A stretch of 50,166 nucleotides of DNA from NCBI RefSeq assembly GCF_025143365.1, contig NZ_JALXPE010000030.1:1-50166 (forward strand), given 5' to 3'. Position 1 is the first letter of the stretch. Each line of letters starts with the position of its first letter. Made by a program: the position numbers and the translations under genes. Below, in pieces: positions 8,242 through 16,826 of the stretch. Under the pieces are notes generated by a model. It did not search any database. It saw nothing but the letters and a program-made list of their open reading frames with translations, and was not told the origin of the DNA. Origin of the DNA: Microbacterium sp. p3-SID336. Its GTDB lineage: Bacteria; Actinomycetota; Actinomycetes; Actinomycetales; Microbacteriaceae.

Positions 8242-8694
8242 ATGCACCGTTCGTTGCGGATCCCCGGTTCCTCGCGAACGAACGAGCAGCTATTGATAAT
8301 GCGGCTCATTACCAGTACCGGACTGGCGTTGCTGTTGCTCTTCGGAGCGACCGCCACGATGGGGCATACGGATTCTCGGGGCGGCGAGGGCGTTCCCGTT
8401 GCCGTGACCGGACACGACAGCTCCGCTGTCGAATCGCCCGCAGCCGACCCCAGTCCCCAGCAGATCGTTGCTCTCTCGGGAGAAATGAACGCATCGCTGG
8501 GTGTCGCTCTGTGCACTCTGGGCATCCTGTGCGGGCTCACAGCGATCATCCTGATCGTGCGGCTGCTCTGGTCTTCTCGGCTGGCTTCCCCTCTCCGGGC
8601 CGGACCGCGCCCACTACCTCGTGTGTCGGTGTTCGTCTCCCCGCTGCGCACCACTGCGTTCTCCCTCTCTCAGCTCGGTCTCTCGCGAACCTGA
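8242..8694 (+). CDS. Two-helix membrane protein, paralogue 2 of 3, heads operon B (150 aa)
   Basis: Same plan as the proteins at 4318 and 18466: helix 1 at about 20-42 (LALLLLFGATATMGH), a loop with several acidic and Ser residues, helix 2 with CTLGILCGLTAIILIV, and the tail TAFSLSQLGLSRT. ATG 8242 is chosen from the promoter spacing shared by all three. The next gene is a DsbA-like thiol oxidoreductase 86 bp downstream. Family function is unknown; heading a metal/redox operon is the only clue. Confidence 0.6.
   Translation: MHRSLRIPGSSRTNEQLLIMRLITSTGLALLLLFGATATMGHTDSRGGEGVPVAVTGHDSSAVESPAADPSPQQIVALSGEMNASLGVALCTLGILCGLTAIILIVRLLWSSRLASPLRAGPRPLPRVSVFVSPLRTTAFSLSQLGLSRT
8294..8314. promoter_or_regulatory. 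Fur/Zur-like palindrome inside paralogue 2
   Basis: TGATAATGCG-G-CTCATTACCA, a 10-1-10 palindrome with two mismatched pairs, begins 52 nt after the start codon as in the other paralogues. Confidence 0.5.
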
Positions 8695-8780
8695 CGTCCG
8701 ATGCGCCACCCTCGCGGTGGCGATACCGCGAGCTCACGCTCGTCCCGTCGTTCGTCTTGTCGTGTCATTGGAGTACCCCG

Positions 8781-9446
8781 TTGAAACCTGGTGTGAAAGC
8801 TGGCATCGTCACCGCTGCAGTCGTCGTAGTGCTGATGCTCGTCGTGTTCGTCGTTGTCCTCGTCAATCAGAACGGAAAGGAGCCGCCCGCGTCACCCGGC
8901 TCCGCATCCTCCGTCCCCGTCCAGCGCGAGAACTCGCATGTGCTCGACGAGGGCGGTGAGGGTGCCGTCACCGTGGTCGAATTCCTGGACTTCGAATGCG
9001 AGGCCTGCGGAGCCTTCTATCCGGTCGTCGAAGACCTGCGGACGAAATACGACGGAAAGATCAACTACGTCATCCGCTATTTCCCCCTGCCGGGGCATCT
9101 GAACTCCAAGAACGCCGCCGTCGCTGCCGAGGCCGCCGCGCAGCAGGGTCAGCTCGAGGGCATGTACCGCAAGCTGTTCGAAACACAGACGGAGTGGGCT
9201 GAGGCGCAGGAGTCCCGTGCGGACGTCTTCCGGGGCTTCGCCGAGCAGCTCGGCCTGGACATGGCAGCGTACGACAGGGCCGTGGCAGATCCCGCCACCG
9301 CCGAGCGCGTGGATCTGGACGTGAACGACGGCCAGGCGCTCGGAGTCGACAGCACGCCGACGTTCTACGTCGATGGCAAGAAGCTCCAGCTGCAGCGGTT
9401 TGACGACCTGGAGAGCGCCATCACGGCCGCGATGGAGACTCAGTGA
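8781..9446 (+). CDS. Membrane-anchored DsbA-like thiol oxidoreductase (221 aa)
   Basis: One N-terminal helix (about 8-28) anchors a thioredoxin-fold domain outside the membrane. The active site is FECEAC (Cys73 and Cys76), and the cis-proline loop is visible as STPTFYVDGK near residue 195. The family (DsbA/MSMEG-type) forms or isomerises disulfides in exported proteins. The TTG at 8781 is preferred because GGAG lies 7 nt upstream; GTG 8793 is an alternative. The stop overlaps the GTG of the flavoprotein gene. Likely partners are the cytochrome c and copper proteins of the island. Confidence 0.8.
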   Translation: MKPGVKAGIVTAAVVVVLMLVVFVVVLVNQNGKEPPASPGSASSVPVQRENSHVLDEGGEGAVTVVEFLDFECEACGAFYPVVEDLRTKYDGKINYVIRYFPLPGHLNSKNAAVAAEAAAQQGQLEGMYRKLFETQTEWAEAQESRADVFRGFAEQLGLDMAAYDRAVADPATAERVDLDVNDGQALGVDSTPTFYVDGKKLQLQRFDDLESAITAAMETQ

Positions 9447-10471
9447 CGATTCTGGGACTATCGCATCGCCGAGCCATTATCGTCGGCGCCGGACAGGCCG
9501 GGCTGGCAGTCGCCTCCGCGCTCAGAACTGCGGGCCTTGCCCCGCAGCGAGACTTCGCGATCATCGACGCAAACCCACGCGGAGAGCGCTCCTGGGCCTC
9601 TCGGGCGGACTCCATGCAACTCCTCACCGACGCTCAGCACAGCGCCATCGGAGGCGTCCCCCTCCCTAGCGATCCCGCCCGCCGCCCGTATCCACCCGAG
9701 ATGGAGCGGTACCTCACCGCCGTCGAGACATCGATCGGCGTAGCCACGATGTGGGGGATCCGCGCCACCGGAGTAGAACATCGCGGAACTGGCTCAACGC
9801 TCCTCCTGCGCACCGCCGAGGGAGCGGTCCAGACGCGCAACGTTGTCTGCGCCACAGGATTTGCCTCGCGGCCCTCGCTCCCCGCATGGGCGTCAGAGCT
9901 CATCGTGCCGGGAGTGATTCTTCACAGCGCGGACTATCGCCTCTCGCGTCAGATTCCTCAGGGTGACGTGCTGATCATCGGCGGAGGGGATAGCGGTACC
10001 CAGGTCGCCGGCGAGCTCGCTCACTCCCACGTCGTCACTTTGTCGACCAGATCTCGCCACCGGCACGGCGGACGCACCGCGCTCCCGCCCAGGGGCACCG
10101 TCCGCTCGTCTTGGTTCCGACGCCAGTCACCGACACCTGCGAGCGACGAACGACTCGACAAGCTGCTTCGGAGCGGGGTCACGTTCGCACCTGGTTCGAT
10201 CGGCGTTGACGGTCAAGATGTCTTGTTCGCGGACGGTACGCGAGTGAAACCTCAGTCGGTGATCTTCGCCACCGGCTACCTACCCGGCGACCAGTGGCTT
10301 CCGCAGAGCGTGCGTGACGGGGCGCATCGCCGCCTACGACGGGGCATGACGACTATGCCCGGTCTGTTCGTGGCCGGTCATCCCCGGCACGGAAGGCACG
10401 GATCCGACACGTTCATCGGCGCGCAGCGGGACGCATCCGCGATAGTACGTCGAATCATGAATCGTCCCTGA
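9443..10471 (+). CDS. CzcO-like FAD/NAD(P)-dependent oxidoreductase (342 aa)
   Basis: An N-terminal FAD-binding GAGQAGLA motif (about residues 15-22) and a second dinucleotide motif GGGDSGTQ near residue 180 show a two-domain flavoprotein of the monooxygenase-like type. Directly downstream sits a CzcD-type exporter, and such flavoproteins next to czcD are often named CzcO, though their reaction is not established. The GTG start at 9443 overlaps the dsbA-like stop. The C-terminal region keeps the ATGYLP segment typical of the group. Confidence 0.75.
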   Translation: MTILGLSHRRAIIVGAGQAGLAVASALRTAGLAPQRDFAIIDANPRGERSWASRADSMQLLTDAQHSAIGGVPLPSDPARRPYPPEMERYLTAVETSIGVATMWGIRATGVEHRGTGSTLLLRTAEGAVQTRNVVCATGFASRPSLPAWASELIVPGVILHSADYRLSRQIPQGDVLIIGGGDSGTQVAGELAHSHVVTLSTRSRHRHGGRTALPPRGTVRSSWFRRQSPTPASDERLDKLLRSGVTFAPGSIGVDGQDVLFADGTRVKPQSVIFATGYLPGDQWLPQSVRDGAHRRLRRGMTTMPGLFVAGHPRHGRHGSDTFIGAQRDASAIVRRIMNRP

Positions 10472-10488
10472 CACACAAGGAGAAGCGT

Positions 10489-11397
10489 ATGGGAGCCGAA
10501 CACAGTCACACCCCGGCGAGCACGCCTCGGCGGCGACTGATCATCGCCTTCGCGATCACGTCGACCGTCTTCGTCACCGAGGTGGTCGGCGCCGCGATCA
10601 CGGGAAGTCTCGCGCTGCTTGTCGACGCTGCGCACATGCTGACGGACGTCATCGGCCTCTCTCTTGCGGTGACCGCCGCGCATCTCATGAACCGACCGCC
10701 CTCGGCGCGCCACACCTGGGGTCTGCGACGAGCCGAGGTCCTGGGTGCGCTCGCCCAAGCGGCGTTGCTTCTCGGAGTCGGGATCTTCGCCCTCGTGGAA
10801 GGCATCAGGCGACTGTTCGAGCCTCCGGAGATCGCCTCTGGCAGCTTGTTGTTCTTCGGCATCGTCGGCTTGCTCGCCAACGTCGCCTCTCTTCTGGTTC
10901 TCATGAGCGGCCGCAAGGCCAACCTCAACATGCGTGCCGCCTTCCTCGAAGTCGTCAATGACGCTCTCGGATCCGTCGGCGTGATCACCAGCGCCATCCT
11001 GATCGCCACGCTCAACTGGTATCGCGCTGACGCCATCGCCGGCATCCTGATCGCCCTGCTAATCATCCCGCGTACATTCATCCTGCTGCGCGCGTCCGGG
11101 AGCGTTCTGCTGGAGTCCACGCCTCCCGGACTTGACCTGGACGCTGTGAGAAAGCACCTCGAGGAGTTACCGCACGTCGTCAGCGTCCATGACCTCCACG
11201 CCTCCCAGGTCTCGACAGACCTTCCCACCCTGACGGCGCACGTGGTGATCAAGGACCAGCTGTCACAAGAGGACTCCGCGGCACTGCTTCGCTCGCTCCA
11301 GGAGTGCGTTGCCGAGCACTTCCCCGTGAGCGTGGAGCACTCCACGTTCCAGATCGAACCGCAATCCCACCCCGAAGAGCACACGACTCACGCGTGA
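10489..11397 (+). CDS. czcD: Cation diffusion facilitator, CzcD/ZitB-like (302 aa)
   Basis: Six helices and a cytoplasmic C-terminal domain of normal CDF length. The helix 2 metal site is visible as DAAHMLTD (His49, Asp53). The matching helix 5 site reads EVVND, with Glu where many family members have His, so metal preference may differ from classic zinc transporters. The N-terminus has HSH. CDF proteins export Zn2+, Co2+ or Cd2+ in exchange for protons. ATG 10489 follows AAGGAGAA. It is placed 17 bp after the CzcO-like gene. Confidence 0.85.
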   Translation: MGAEHSHTPASTPRRRLIIAFAITSTVFVTEVVGAAITGSLALLVDAAHMLTDVIGLSLAVTAAHLMNRPPSARHTWGLRRAEVLGALAQAALLLGVGIFALVEGIRRLFEPPEIASGSLLFFGIVGLLANVASLLVLMSGRKANLNMRAAFLEVVNDALGSVGVITSAILIATLNWYRADAIAGILIALLIIPRTFILLRASGSVLLESTPPGLDLDAVRKHLEELPHVVSVHDLHASQVSTDLPTLTAHVVIKDQLSQEDSAALLRSLQECVAEHFPVSVEHSTFQIEPQSHPEEHTTHA

Positions 11398-11444
11398 CAG
11401 CCCCCGTCGCGCCGTCAACGATCATCTATCGAAGGAGAACCATC

Positions 11445-11735
11445 ATGAAATGCCCCGTCGACGGGACCGCCCTGCTCATCACGGACCGCTCAGGCGTAGA
11501 GATCGACTACTGCCCTCAGTGCCGTGGCGTGTGGCTGGACCGAGGTGAACTGGACAAGATCATCGATCGTGCCGCTGGCGCGATGCCTGCGCCCTCGGAC
11601 GACCGTGGATACTACCCGCCCAGCGGCGATCACAATCGTGATCGCGGGCATGACCGCGGCCACGGTCACGATCGCAATGGCCGCAACGGTCGACGGCGTC
11701 GGGAAGGGTTCCTGGGTGACCTGTTCGACTTCTGA
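11445..11735 (+). CDS. TFIIB-type zinc-ribbon protein with His/Arg-rich tail (96 aa)
   Basis: The first 45 residues form a zinc ribbon: CPVDGT ... YCPQCRGVWLDRGEL, the pattern of the zf-TFIIB family. The middle and tail are rich in His, Asp, Arg and Gly (DRGHDRGHGHDRNG), a plausible metal buffer. It follows czcD by 47 bp with a strong GAAGGAGAA site. A role in zinc binding or chaperoning beside the exporter is an inference; these proteins are poorly characterised. Confidence 0.75.
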   Translation: MKCPVDGTALLITDRSGVEIDYCPQCRGVWLDRGELDKIIDRAAGAMPAPSDDRGYYPPSGDHNRDRGHDRGHGHDRNGRNGRRRREGFLGDLFDF

Positions 11736-11766
11736 GACCCTCAGATCCCCTGTATGGCCCCCCGTC

Positions 11767-12165
11767 GTGTCCCGACGACGACGAACCCTCCTCGCTCTCA
11801 TCGTGGTTGCAACGCTCGGCGTTGCGGCCCTGTTGGCAGGAGTGGAAAGTGCAGCTGCCAGCACGACTGCACCAACCGGCGACGTCACGACAGTCGCACC
11901 GTCGCCGACCGCGACGCCGCCGACCACGGCCTCCCCGTCACCGACGCCATCGCCATCCGAGACCCCCGACCGGTCGCATGAGAAGCGGAACGGAGAACAG
12001 GGCGTGCAGCGGGACGACCTCGGCTTCGCGGGCCTCCTGGTGGTCATCGCCTTCGCGTTCATCTTGACCATGGGCGCCTCCGGCGTCCTCTTGGCCGGCC
12101 GTGCTCGCCGCCGCCGAGACCGGGCCGAGGCGGCGGCGGCCGAGAAGGAGACCGGCGATGCGTAG
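11767..12165 (+). CDS. Membrane protein with Thr/Pro/Ser-rich linker (132 aa)
   Basis: GTG 11767 opens with RRRR and a hydrophobic helix, then about 45 residues of Thr/Pro/Ser/Ala (exported linker), a second helix near residues 85-110, and a tail rich in Arg, Ala and Glu. No family recognised. There is no good ribosome site, so the start is uncertain. The last 8 nt overlap the lspA start, suggesting coupled translation. Confidence 0.5.
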   Translation: MSRRRRTLLALIVVATLGVAALLAGVESAAASTTAPTGDVTTVAPSPTATPPTTASPSPTPSPSETPDRSHEKRNGEQGVQRDDLGFAGLLVVIAFAFILTMGASGVLLAGRARRRRDRAEAAAAEKETGDA

Positions 12166-12688
12166 GACGATTCCCCGGTATGCGGTCGCGTTCGTGGTTG
12201 CCGGGCTCGTGGTGCTGATCGATCAGGCAAGCAAGGCTGCAGCTCTCGCCGGTCTGAGCGAGACAGAGCGTATCCCCGTGCTGGGCGACCTGCTCGGTCT
12301 GCAGCTCGCGTTCAATCCCGGCGCTATCCTCTCCTTCGGCTCGGAGGCGACCTGGGTGCTCACCGTAATCGGCGTGGCCGCGGTGGTCGTGCTGTTCATC
12401 GGTGCCCGTCGCTCGCGTACGACGTGGTGGGCGGTCGGGATCGGCTTCATCCTCGGAGGGGCAATCGGCAACGTGCTGGATCGTCTGCTCGCGCCTCCAG
12501 GATTTGGTCGAGGTCACGTAACCGATTTCCTCGCCTACGGGAACTGGTTCATCGGCAACCTCGCAGATGTCGCGCTCGGGATCGGCTTCGTGATCCTGGG
12601 GTGCGGGCTCTGGATCCGGAGGCGGAGGATGGCGCACAGAGACGTGGGAGAGGCCCAGAGCGCGGGGGCTGGGATGAGAGGATCATGA
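12158..12688 (+). CDS. lspA: Signal peptidase II
   Basis: The lipoprotein-specific aspartic protease cleaves signal peptides of diacylglyceryl-modified prolipoproteins in the membrane. Four helices and the two conserved blocks with catalytic Asp are present: GNVLDRL and GNLADVAL, plus an FNPGAILSF block. ATG 12158 follows GAAGGAGACC. Length (176 aa) is normal apart from a charged C-terminal extension. An lnt gene lies nearby and a broken lgt fragment at 18.1-18.3 kb, so the island once carried all three lipoprotein maturation enzymes. Confidence 0.9.
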   Translation: MRRTIPRYAVAFVVAGLVVLIDQASKAAALAGLSETERIPVLGDLLGLQLAFNPGAILSFGSEATWVLTVIGVAAVVVLFIGARRSRTTWWAVGIGFILGGAIGNVLDRLLAPPGFGRGHVTDFLAYGNWFIGNLADVALGIGFVILGCGLWIRRRRMAHRDVGEAQSAGAGMRGS

Positions 12689-13020
12689 CGCCGAAGAAGC
12701 GCACCCCCTCCGTCTATCAGCGCAATGCTCTCGCCCCGAGCCTGATCGCTGCCGCCGTGCTGTTCCTCGCACCGGTATTGCTGACCAGCAGCTGGTCAAC
12801 GGTCGTGCTGTTCGTGACGGCGATCCTGGCGATCATTGTCGGCTGGTTCGCCTTCCAGGCGCGGCAGTGGTGGTGGATACCCGTGTTCGTCGCCGTCGCG
12901 GTGATCTGGAATCCCGTGCTCCCATTCCCCTTCATGGGCCCCGTCTGGATCGGGGTGCAGCCCGCCGCTGCGGTGCTCTTCCTCGTCGCGGGCAGCTCGA
13001 TCAAGGTCCTGAGGTCGTGA
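12685..13020 (+). CDS. Small integral membrane protein, DUF6804-like (111 aa)
   Basis: Four hydrophobic segments with the pattern WNPVLPFPF between the third and fourth, which resembles the small DUF6804 family (recalled, not searched). ATG 12685 overlaps the lspA stop (ATGA). Function unknown. Confidence 0.6.
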   Translation: MTPKKRTPSVYQRNALAPSLIAAAVLFLAPVLLTSSWSTVVLFVTAILAIIVGWFAFQARQWWWIPVFVAVAVIWNPVLPFPFMGPVWIGVQPAAAVLFLVAGSSIKVLRS

Positions 13021-13096
13021 CAGCCGCAAACGTCGCCTGCCGCGTCGTGCTGCGCTCCGGGCAAGCTGCGCAACAAAAGGAGGCTGCGACACCGCG

Positions 13097-13231
13097 ATGA
13101 CTCTGGCTCGCCCGCCCGTGCACGTCGCCGGAGCTGTCCGCTCTGGTGGCGACGTTCACCGTGCCCGGCGACGTCCATCGACGATGCGCGCGGGGCTCGT
13201 CGACATCCAAGTCGTGGAGTCTGTTCGATGA
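13097..13231 (+). CDS. 44-aa ORF coupled to the ctaG-like gene
   Basis: In the 207 bp between two membrane genes, ATG 13097 lies 13 nt after a very strong AAAAGGAGG site. The frame is open for 44 codons and its TGA overlaps the next ATG (ATGA at 13228-13231). The peptide is basic and without known motifs. It may exist mainly to deliver ribosomes to the downstream start. Confidence 0.4.
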   Translation: MTLARPPVHVAGAVRSGGDVHRARRRPSTMRAGLVDIQVVESVR

Positions 13232-14166
13232 GCCCCTGGATTCCGGATTCTCCTCCGACGTTCGCCGACTATGTCGCCGTGCTCCCGGGGCCGTTCCCAG
13301 TGTTGCCGGTGCTAGCGGCGGTCCTGGCGGTTGCATACCTGGCAGGTGCGATCCGCCTGTGGCGCCAGGGGCGGCGGTGGCCGGTGTGGCGCACAGTCAG
13401 CTTCCTCCTGGGATGCGTGCTGCTCGCCGGTACCACCGGCCTTGGCGTCGAGGCTTACGGGTATGCGCTGCTGTCGGTGTTCATGTTCCAGCAGTTGACG
13501 CTGATGATGGCGATCCCTCCTCTGCTGGTCCTCGGCTCCCCCGGGACCCTCCTTCTGCGCGCCACCCCTCACCGTGGGATGGGACGGGGTCTTCTCCGAA
13601 CGGCACACGCAGGCTTGCGGAGCCGTGCAGCCAGGTGGGTGCTCAGCCCGTGGCTGGCCCTGCCGATCTATCTTGCGGCGTTCTACGGTCTGTACCTGGC
13701 AGGCCTCGCTGATCGCATCCTCGCCACCATCGAGGGTCACGTAGCCCTTGAGGTCGCATTCCTCGTCGCCGGGGTCCTTTTCACCCTCCCTGTGCTCAGC
13801 TCAGACCCGCTGCCGATGCGGCTCAGCCACGGCGGTCGGGCGATCGATGTCTTCGCTGAGGCCGCCCTGCACGCGTTCTTCGGCGTCTTCCTGATGATGG
13901 CGACGACCATGCTCGTCACCCAATTCGTTGCGCCCACCGAGGCTCTCGGTCTCGATCCGCTCGAGGACCAGCGCCTTGCCGGCGGACTGGCCTGGTCGTA
14001 CGGGGAGGCTCCCACCCTCCTGATGCTCGTGTACGTGATGCACCGATGGTTCCGCGAGGATACAGCCCGTGCTGCGGCGGAGGATCGGTATGCGGATGTG
14101 CACGGCACGAGCGAACTGGATGCGTACAACGCCTATCTCGAGTCGCTGCGTAAGAAGGACGCCTGA
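13228..14166 (+). CDS. CtaG-like membrane protein (312 aa)
   Basis: About eight helices and typical caa3_CtaG blocks: an AIRLWRQGRRW loop, PPLLVLGSPGTLLLRATP, LSSDPLP, and a long acidic C-terminal tail. The stretch before PPLLVLG reads FMFQQLTLMMA, lacking the His pair seen in many CtaG proteins. A similar protein at 26054-26974 has the matching change, so the two form a subgroup. CtaG supports copper delivery to cytochrome oxidase; here a related role in the island is inferred. Confidence 0.75.
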   Translation: MSPWIPDSPPTFADYVAVLPGPFPVLPVLAAVLAVAYLAGAIRLWRQGRRWPVWRTVSFLLGCVLLAGTTGLGVEAYGYALLSVFMFQQLTLMMAIPPLLVLGSPGTLLLRATPHRGMGRGLLRTAHAGLRSRAARWVLSPWLALPIYLAAFYGLYLAGLADRILATIEGHVALEVAFLVAGVLFTLPVLSSDPLPMRLSHGGRAIDVFAEAALHAFFGVFLMMATTMLVTQFVAPTEALGLDPLEDQRLAGGLAWSYGEAPTLLMLVYVMHRWFREDTARAAAEDRYADVHGTSELDAYNAYLESLRKKDA

Positions 14167-14168
14167 GA

Positions 14169-15794
14169 ATGATGACGACCGCTGCGCTCCCCCGGCCCAA
14201 GCCGCCCCGAGCATCTCCTACAGCCCACTCCTCGGGACTTCCCGACACGCCGATGCTGCGTCTGCGCACCGCGCTGCCCCTCGCCGTCGTCGCAGGTGTC
14301 CTTCTCGATCTGTCCACTCCCGATGTGGGATGGTGGCCGCTCGCATTCATCGGCGTCGGGCTCTCCCTGGCGACTCTGATCGGACGAAGCATCGGGGGCG
14401 CCCTTGCAGTCGGGCTCCTGTTCGGCGCCAGCTTCTACACCCTCCACCTCGCCTGGGTGGGCGAGTTCCTCGGGCCCGTCCCCCGTCTCGCCCTTTCCGG
14501 GTTGGAGACGCTCTTACTGGGACTCGGAGCCATCCCTCTCTCTTTCGCCTATCGATGGACACGCCGCCTCCCGCCCCGTGGCGCGATCCAGCTCGCCGTC
14601 GTGTCGGTGATGATCGGGGGGCTGTGGACTGCCCGGGAAGTCGCCGTCGGCTCCTGGCCGTACAGCGGGTTCCCGTGGGCCCGCCTGGGGATGACCCAGG
14701 TCAATGGTCCGTTTCCGGAGGCTGCGTCGTGGATCGGCGTCACAGGGCTCTCGTTCCTCGTTGCCGTGACATCTGCCGCGCTGGTGCAGTGGATTCGCGC
14801 CGGCGGGCTAGTCTTCCCGCAAGGATCCCTCTTCCCCGTCGTCATCATCGGCGTCCTCGCCGTGACACCCCAGTTCCCGACCACCAGCGCCGGGACCTTC
14901 ACCGTCGGGTGGGTGCAGGGCAACGGCCCTTCCGGATACTTCGATGACAAGTCACCGGGAGATATCCTCCGTGCCTACTCCTCGGCGACCGCGTCGCTGT
15001 ATGGGAAGCAGACGGATCTCGTCGTGTGGCCGGAGGGAGCCGTCGACTCCGATCCGCTCCGCGATCGCGACACCGCTACGACGCTGGATCAGATCGCTAC
15101 TGCCGCGGGATCACCGCTCCTGGTCAACGCCGCAACCACCCGCGAAGAGAAGACCTTCAACACCTCGATCCTATGGACGCCCGGGGCTGATAAGCCTCAG
15201 CTTCACGACAAGGTGAACCCAGTGCCGTTCGGCGAGTACGTCCCAGATCGGTGGCTGTATGAGAAGATCGCACCGGATCTCGTGCGGCTCATCCAGCGCG
15301 AGTACACCCCCGGGACGAACCCTCCCATCATCACCGTTGGCACCACCCGTGTGGGCCTGGCGATCTGCTTCGACGTGATCTTCGACGACGTGATCCGCGC
15401 CGGCGTCGAGGGCGGAGCGGAGCTCTACGTGTTCCAGACCAACAACGCCGACTTCCGCGGCTCCGACGAGAACCTGCAGCAGCTCGCCTTCGCGCGAATG
15501 CGCGCGATCGAGACAGGAAGAACGGTGATCAACGTCTCCACCGTCGGCACCAGCCAGGTCATCGATCCCACGGGGACAACCATCCAGTCGATCGGCGTCG
15601 ACGTCGCCGCCGCCGACATCACCGAGGTTCAGCTGCGGACCGGTCTGACGGCAGGCGTCATTCTCGCTCCGTGGCTGTCCGTGCTCATCCCCGTGGCGGC
15701 GCTCACGCTCGTTGCCGCCGCCGGAGTACTCGATCTTCGTCGACGCCAGCCCGATCGTCGACCCCGCCCGCTGAAGAGGAGAACCACCCCTTGA
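14169..15794 (+). CDS. lnt: Apolipoprotein N-acyltransferase
   Basis: N-terminal membrane helices are followed by a nitrilase-like domain with the full catalytic set: Glu289 (WPEGA), Lys348 (HDKVNPVPFGEYVP) and Cys400 (AICFDVIFDD). The enzyme adds the third acyl chain to lipoproteins. Length 541 aa is usual. A final helix and a basic tail close the protein. The gene starts 2 nt after the ctaG-like stop. A chromosomal lnt probably exists too, so this would be an island-borne second copy. Confidence 0.9.
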   Translation: MMTTAALPRPKPPRASPTAHSSGLPDTPMLRLRTALPLAVVAGVLLDLSTPDVGWWPLAFIGVGLSLATLIGRSIGGALAVGLLFGASFYTLHLAWVGEFLGPVPRLALSGLETLLLGLGAIPLSFAYRWTRRLPPRGAIQLAVVSVMIGGLWTAREVAVGSWPYSGFPWARLGMTQVNGPFPEAASWIGVTGLSFLVAVTSAALVQWIRAGGLVFPQGSLFPVVIIGVLAVTPQFPTTSAGTFTVGWVQGNGPSGYFDDKSPGDILRAYSSATASLYGKQTDLVVWPEGAVDSDPLRDRDTATTLDQIATAAGSPLLVNAATTREEKTFNTSILWTPGADKPQLHDKVNPVPFGEYVPDRWLYEKIAPDLVRLIQREYTPGTNPPIITVGTTRVGLAICFDVIFDDVIRAGVEGGAELYVFQTNNADFRGSDENLQQLAFARMRAIETGRTVINVSTVGTSQVIDPTGTTIQSIGVDVAAADITEVQLRTGLTAGVILAPWLSVLIPVAALTLVAAAGVLDLRRRQPDRRPRPLKRRTTP

Positions 15795-16825
15795 CTGTGC
15801 CCCGCACCCACGACGCGGCTCCCGAAGTACGTCTGCGCCGAGACCGCATCGCCAAGCCGGAACCTCACGCCGCCTCCCTTGTCGATAAGAACCGACCGCT
15901 CACCCGCGCTGACCTGCGGCGACGACGAGCGGCATCATCCTCCGCCGTGAGCGAGCAATCCGTCCGCACCTCGGAGGAGGAACGGATCCGGACCGTCTCC
16001 ATCCCGGCGAGCGAAGCCGTGACCGAGACCGAGACCGTATCGACGACCTCTGCATCCCACCCCGCCACCGTGAGATCGCCGCGCATGACGCTTTCTGCCC
16101 CCGCAGGCAACCATGCGCGCCGCGTCAGTCGGAAGCTGGCCGCCATCGGGGCTCTGGTTGTAGCAGGGACGTTCACCGTCGGGATGACCTTTCCCGCCGC
16201 CGTCGTCGGCGGCCAGGCTTTAGGCGCCGCGACCCGGTACAGCGCCCCTGCGCAGGCCGCTCAGGTGCCAGACGATCAGATCCAGGCCTTCGTCACTCCC
16301 GGCGAGGTCCGCACCGAAACGTTGGACAGGCAGAGCGGCTTCAGCGTCGCGTCCACGGCGGATATCGCGGCAGTGGCGGGTATCAGGCACTTCACCGGAA
16401 GCAACCCTGTCGACCCGGACGCCGCCGTGCAATGGCCATTCCCCGTCGGCGTCCCCACCTCTTCCAACTACGGCCCCCGTGGTGGCCGGCAGCACGAGGG
16501 CGCCGATTTCACCCCCGGGGAGGGAGCAGAGATCCAGGCTATCGCCGGTGGAGTGGTGCGCATCGCCACCGAACAAGGAGGCGCCTTCGGCGTGACCGTG
16601 TACATCGAGCACGTTGTCGACGGTCAGACCGTCTTCAGCCGATACGCCCACATGCAGTACGGATCGCTGAAGGTATTCGAAGGACAGAACATCGGCGCTG
16701 GCCAAAAGCTCGGTCTCGTCGGCAACACGGGCAGAAGCTTCGGGGCGCACCTGCACCTCGAGATCACGACCGATGACGGGAAGGTCAACCCTGTGGCATG
16801 GCTGCAGGAAAAGACGCGCGACTAG
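15791..16825 (+). CDS. M23 family metallopeptidase with N-terminal membrane anchor (344 aa)
   Basis: A long basic cytoplasmic N-terminus (1 to about 110) leads to one helix (about 117-140), then a LytM/M23 domain with zinc ligands HEGAD (His235, Asp239) and HLHLE (His322). M23 enzymes cut peptidoglycan cross-bridges. The TTG at 15791 overlaps the lnt stop and follows GAGGAG by 12 nt; GTG 15797 is an alternative. The stop codon TAG lies inside the IS target site CTAG, and the insertion left the gene intact. Confidence 0.85.
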   Translation: MTVPRTHDAAPEVRLRRDRIAKPEPHAASLVDKNRPLTRADLRRRRAASSSAVSEQSVRTSEEERIRTVSIPASEAVTETETVSTTSASHPATVRSPRMTLSAPAGNHARRVSRKLAAIGALVVAGTFTVGMTFPAAVVGGQALGAATRYSAPAQAAQVPDDQIQAFVTPGEVRTETLDRQSGFSVASTADIAAVAGIRHFTGSNPVDPDAAVQWPFPVGVPTSSNYGPRGGRQHEGADFTPGEGAEIQAIAGGVVRIATEQGGAFGVTVYIEHVVDGQTVFSRYAHMQYGSLKVFEGQNIGAGQKLGLVGNTGRSFGAHLHLEITTDDGKVNPVAWLQEKTRD

Positions 16826-16826
16826 T

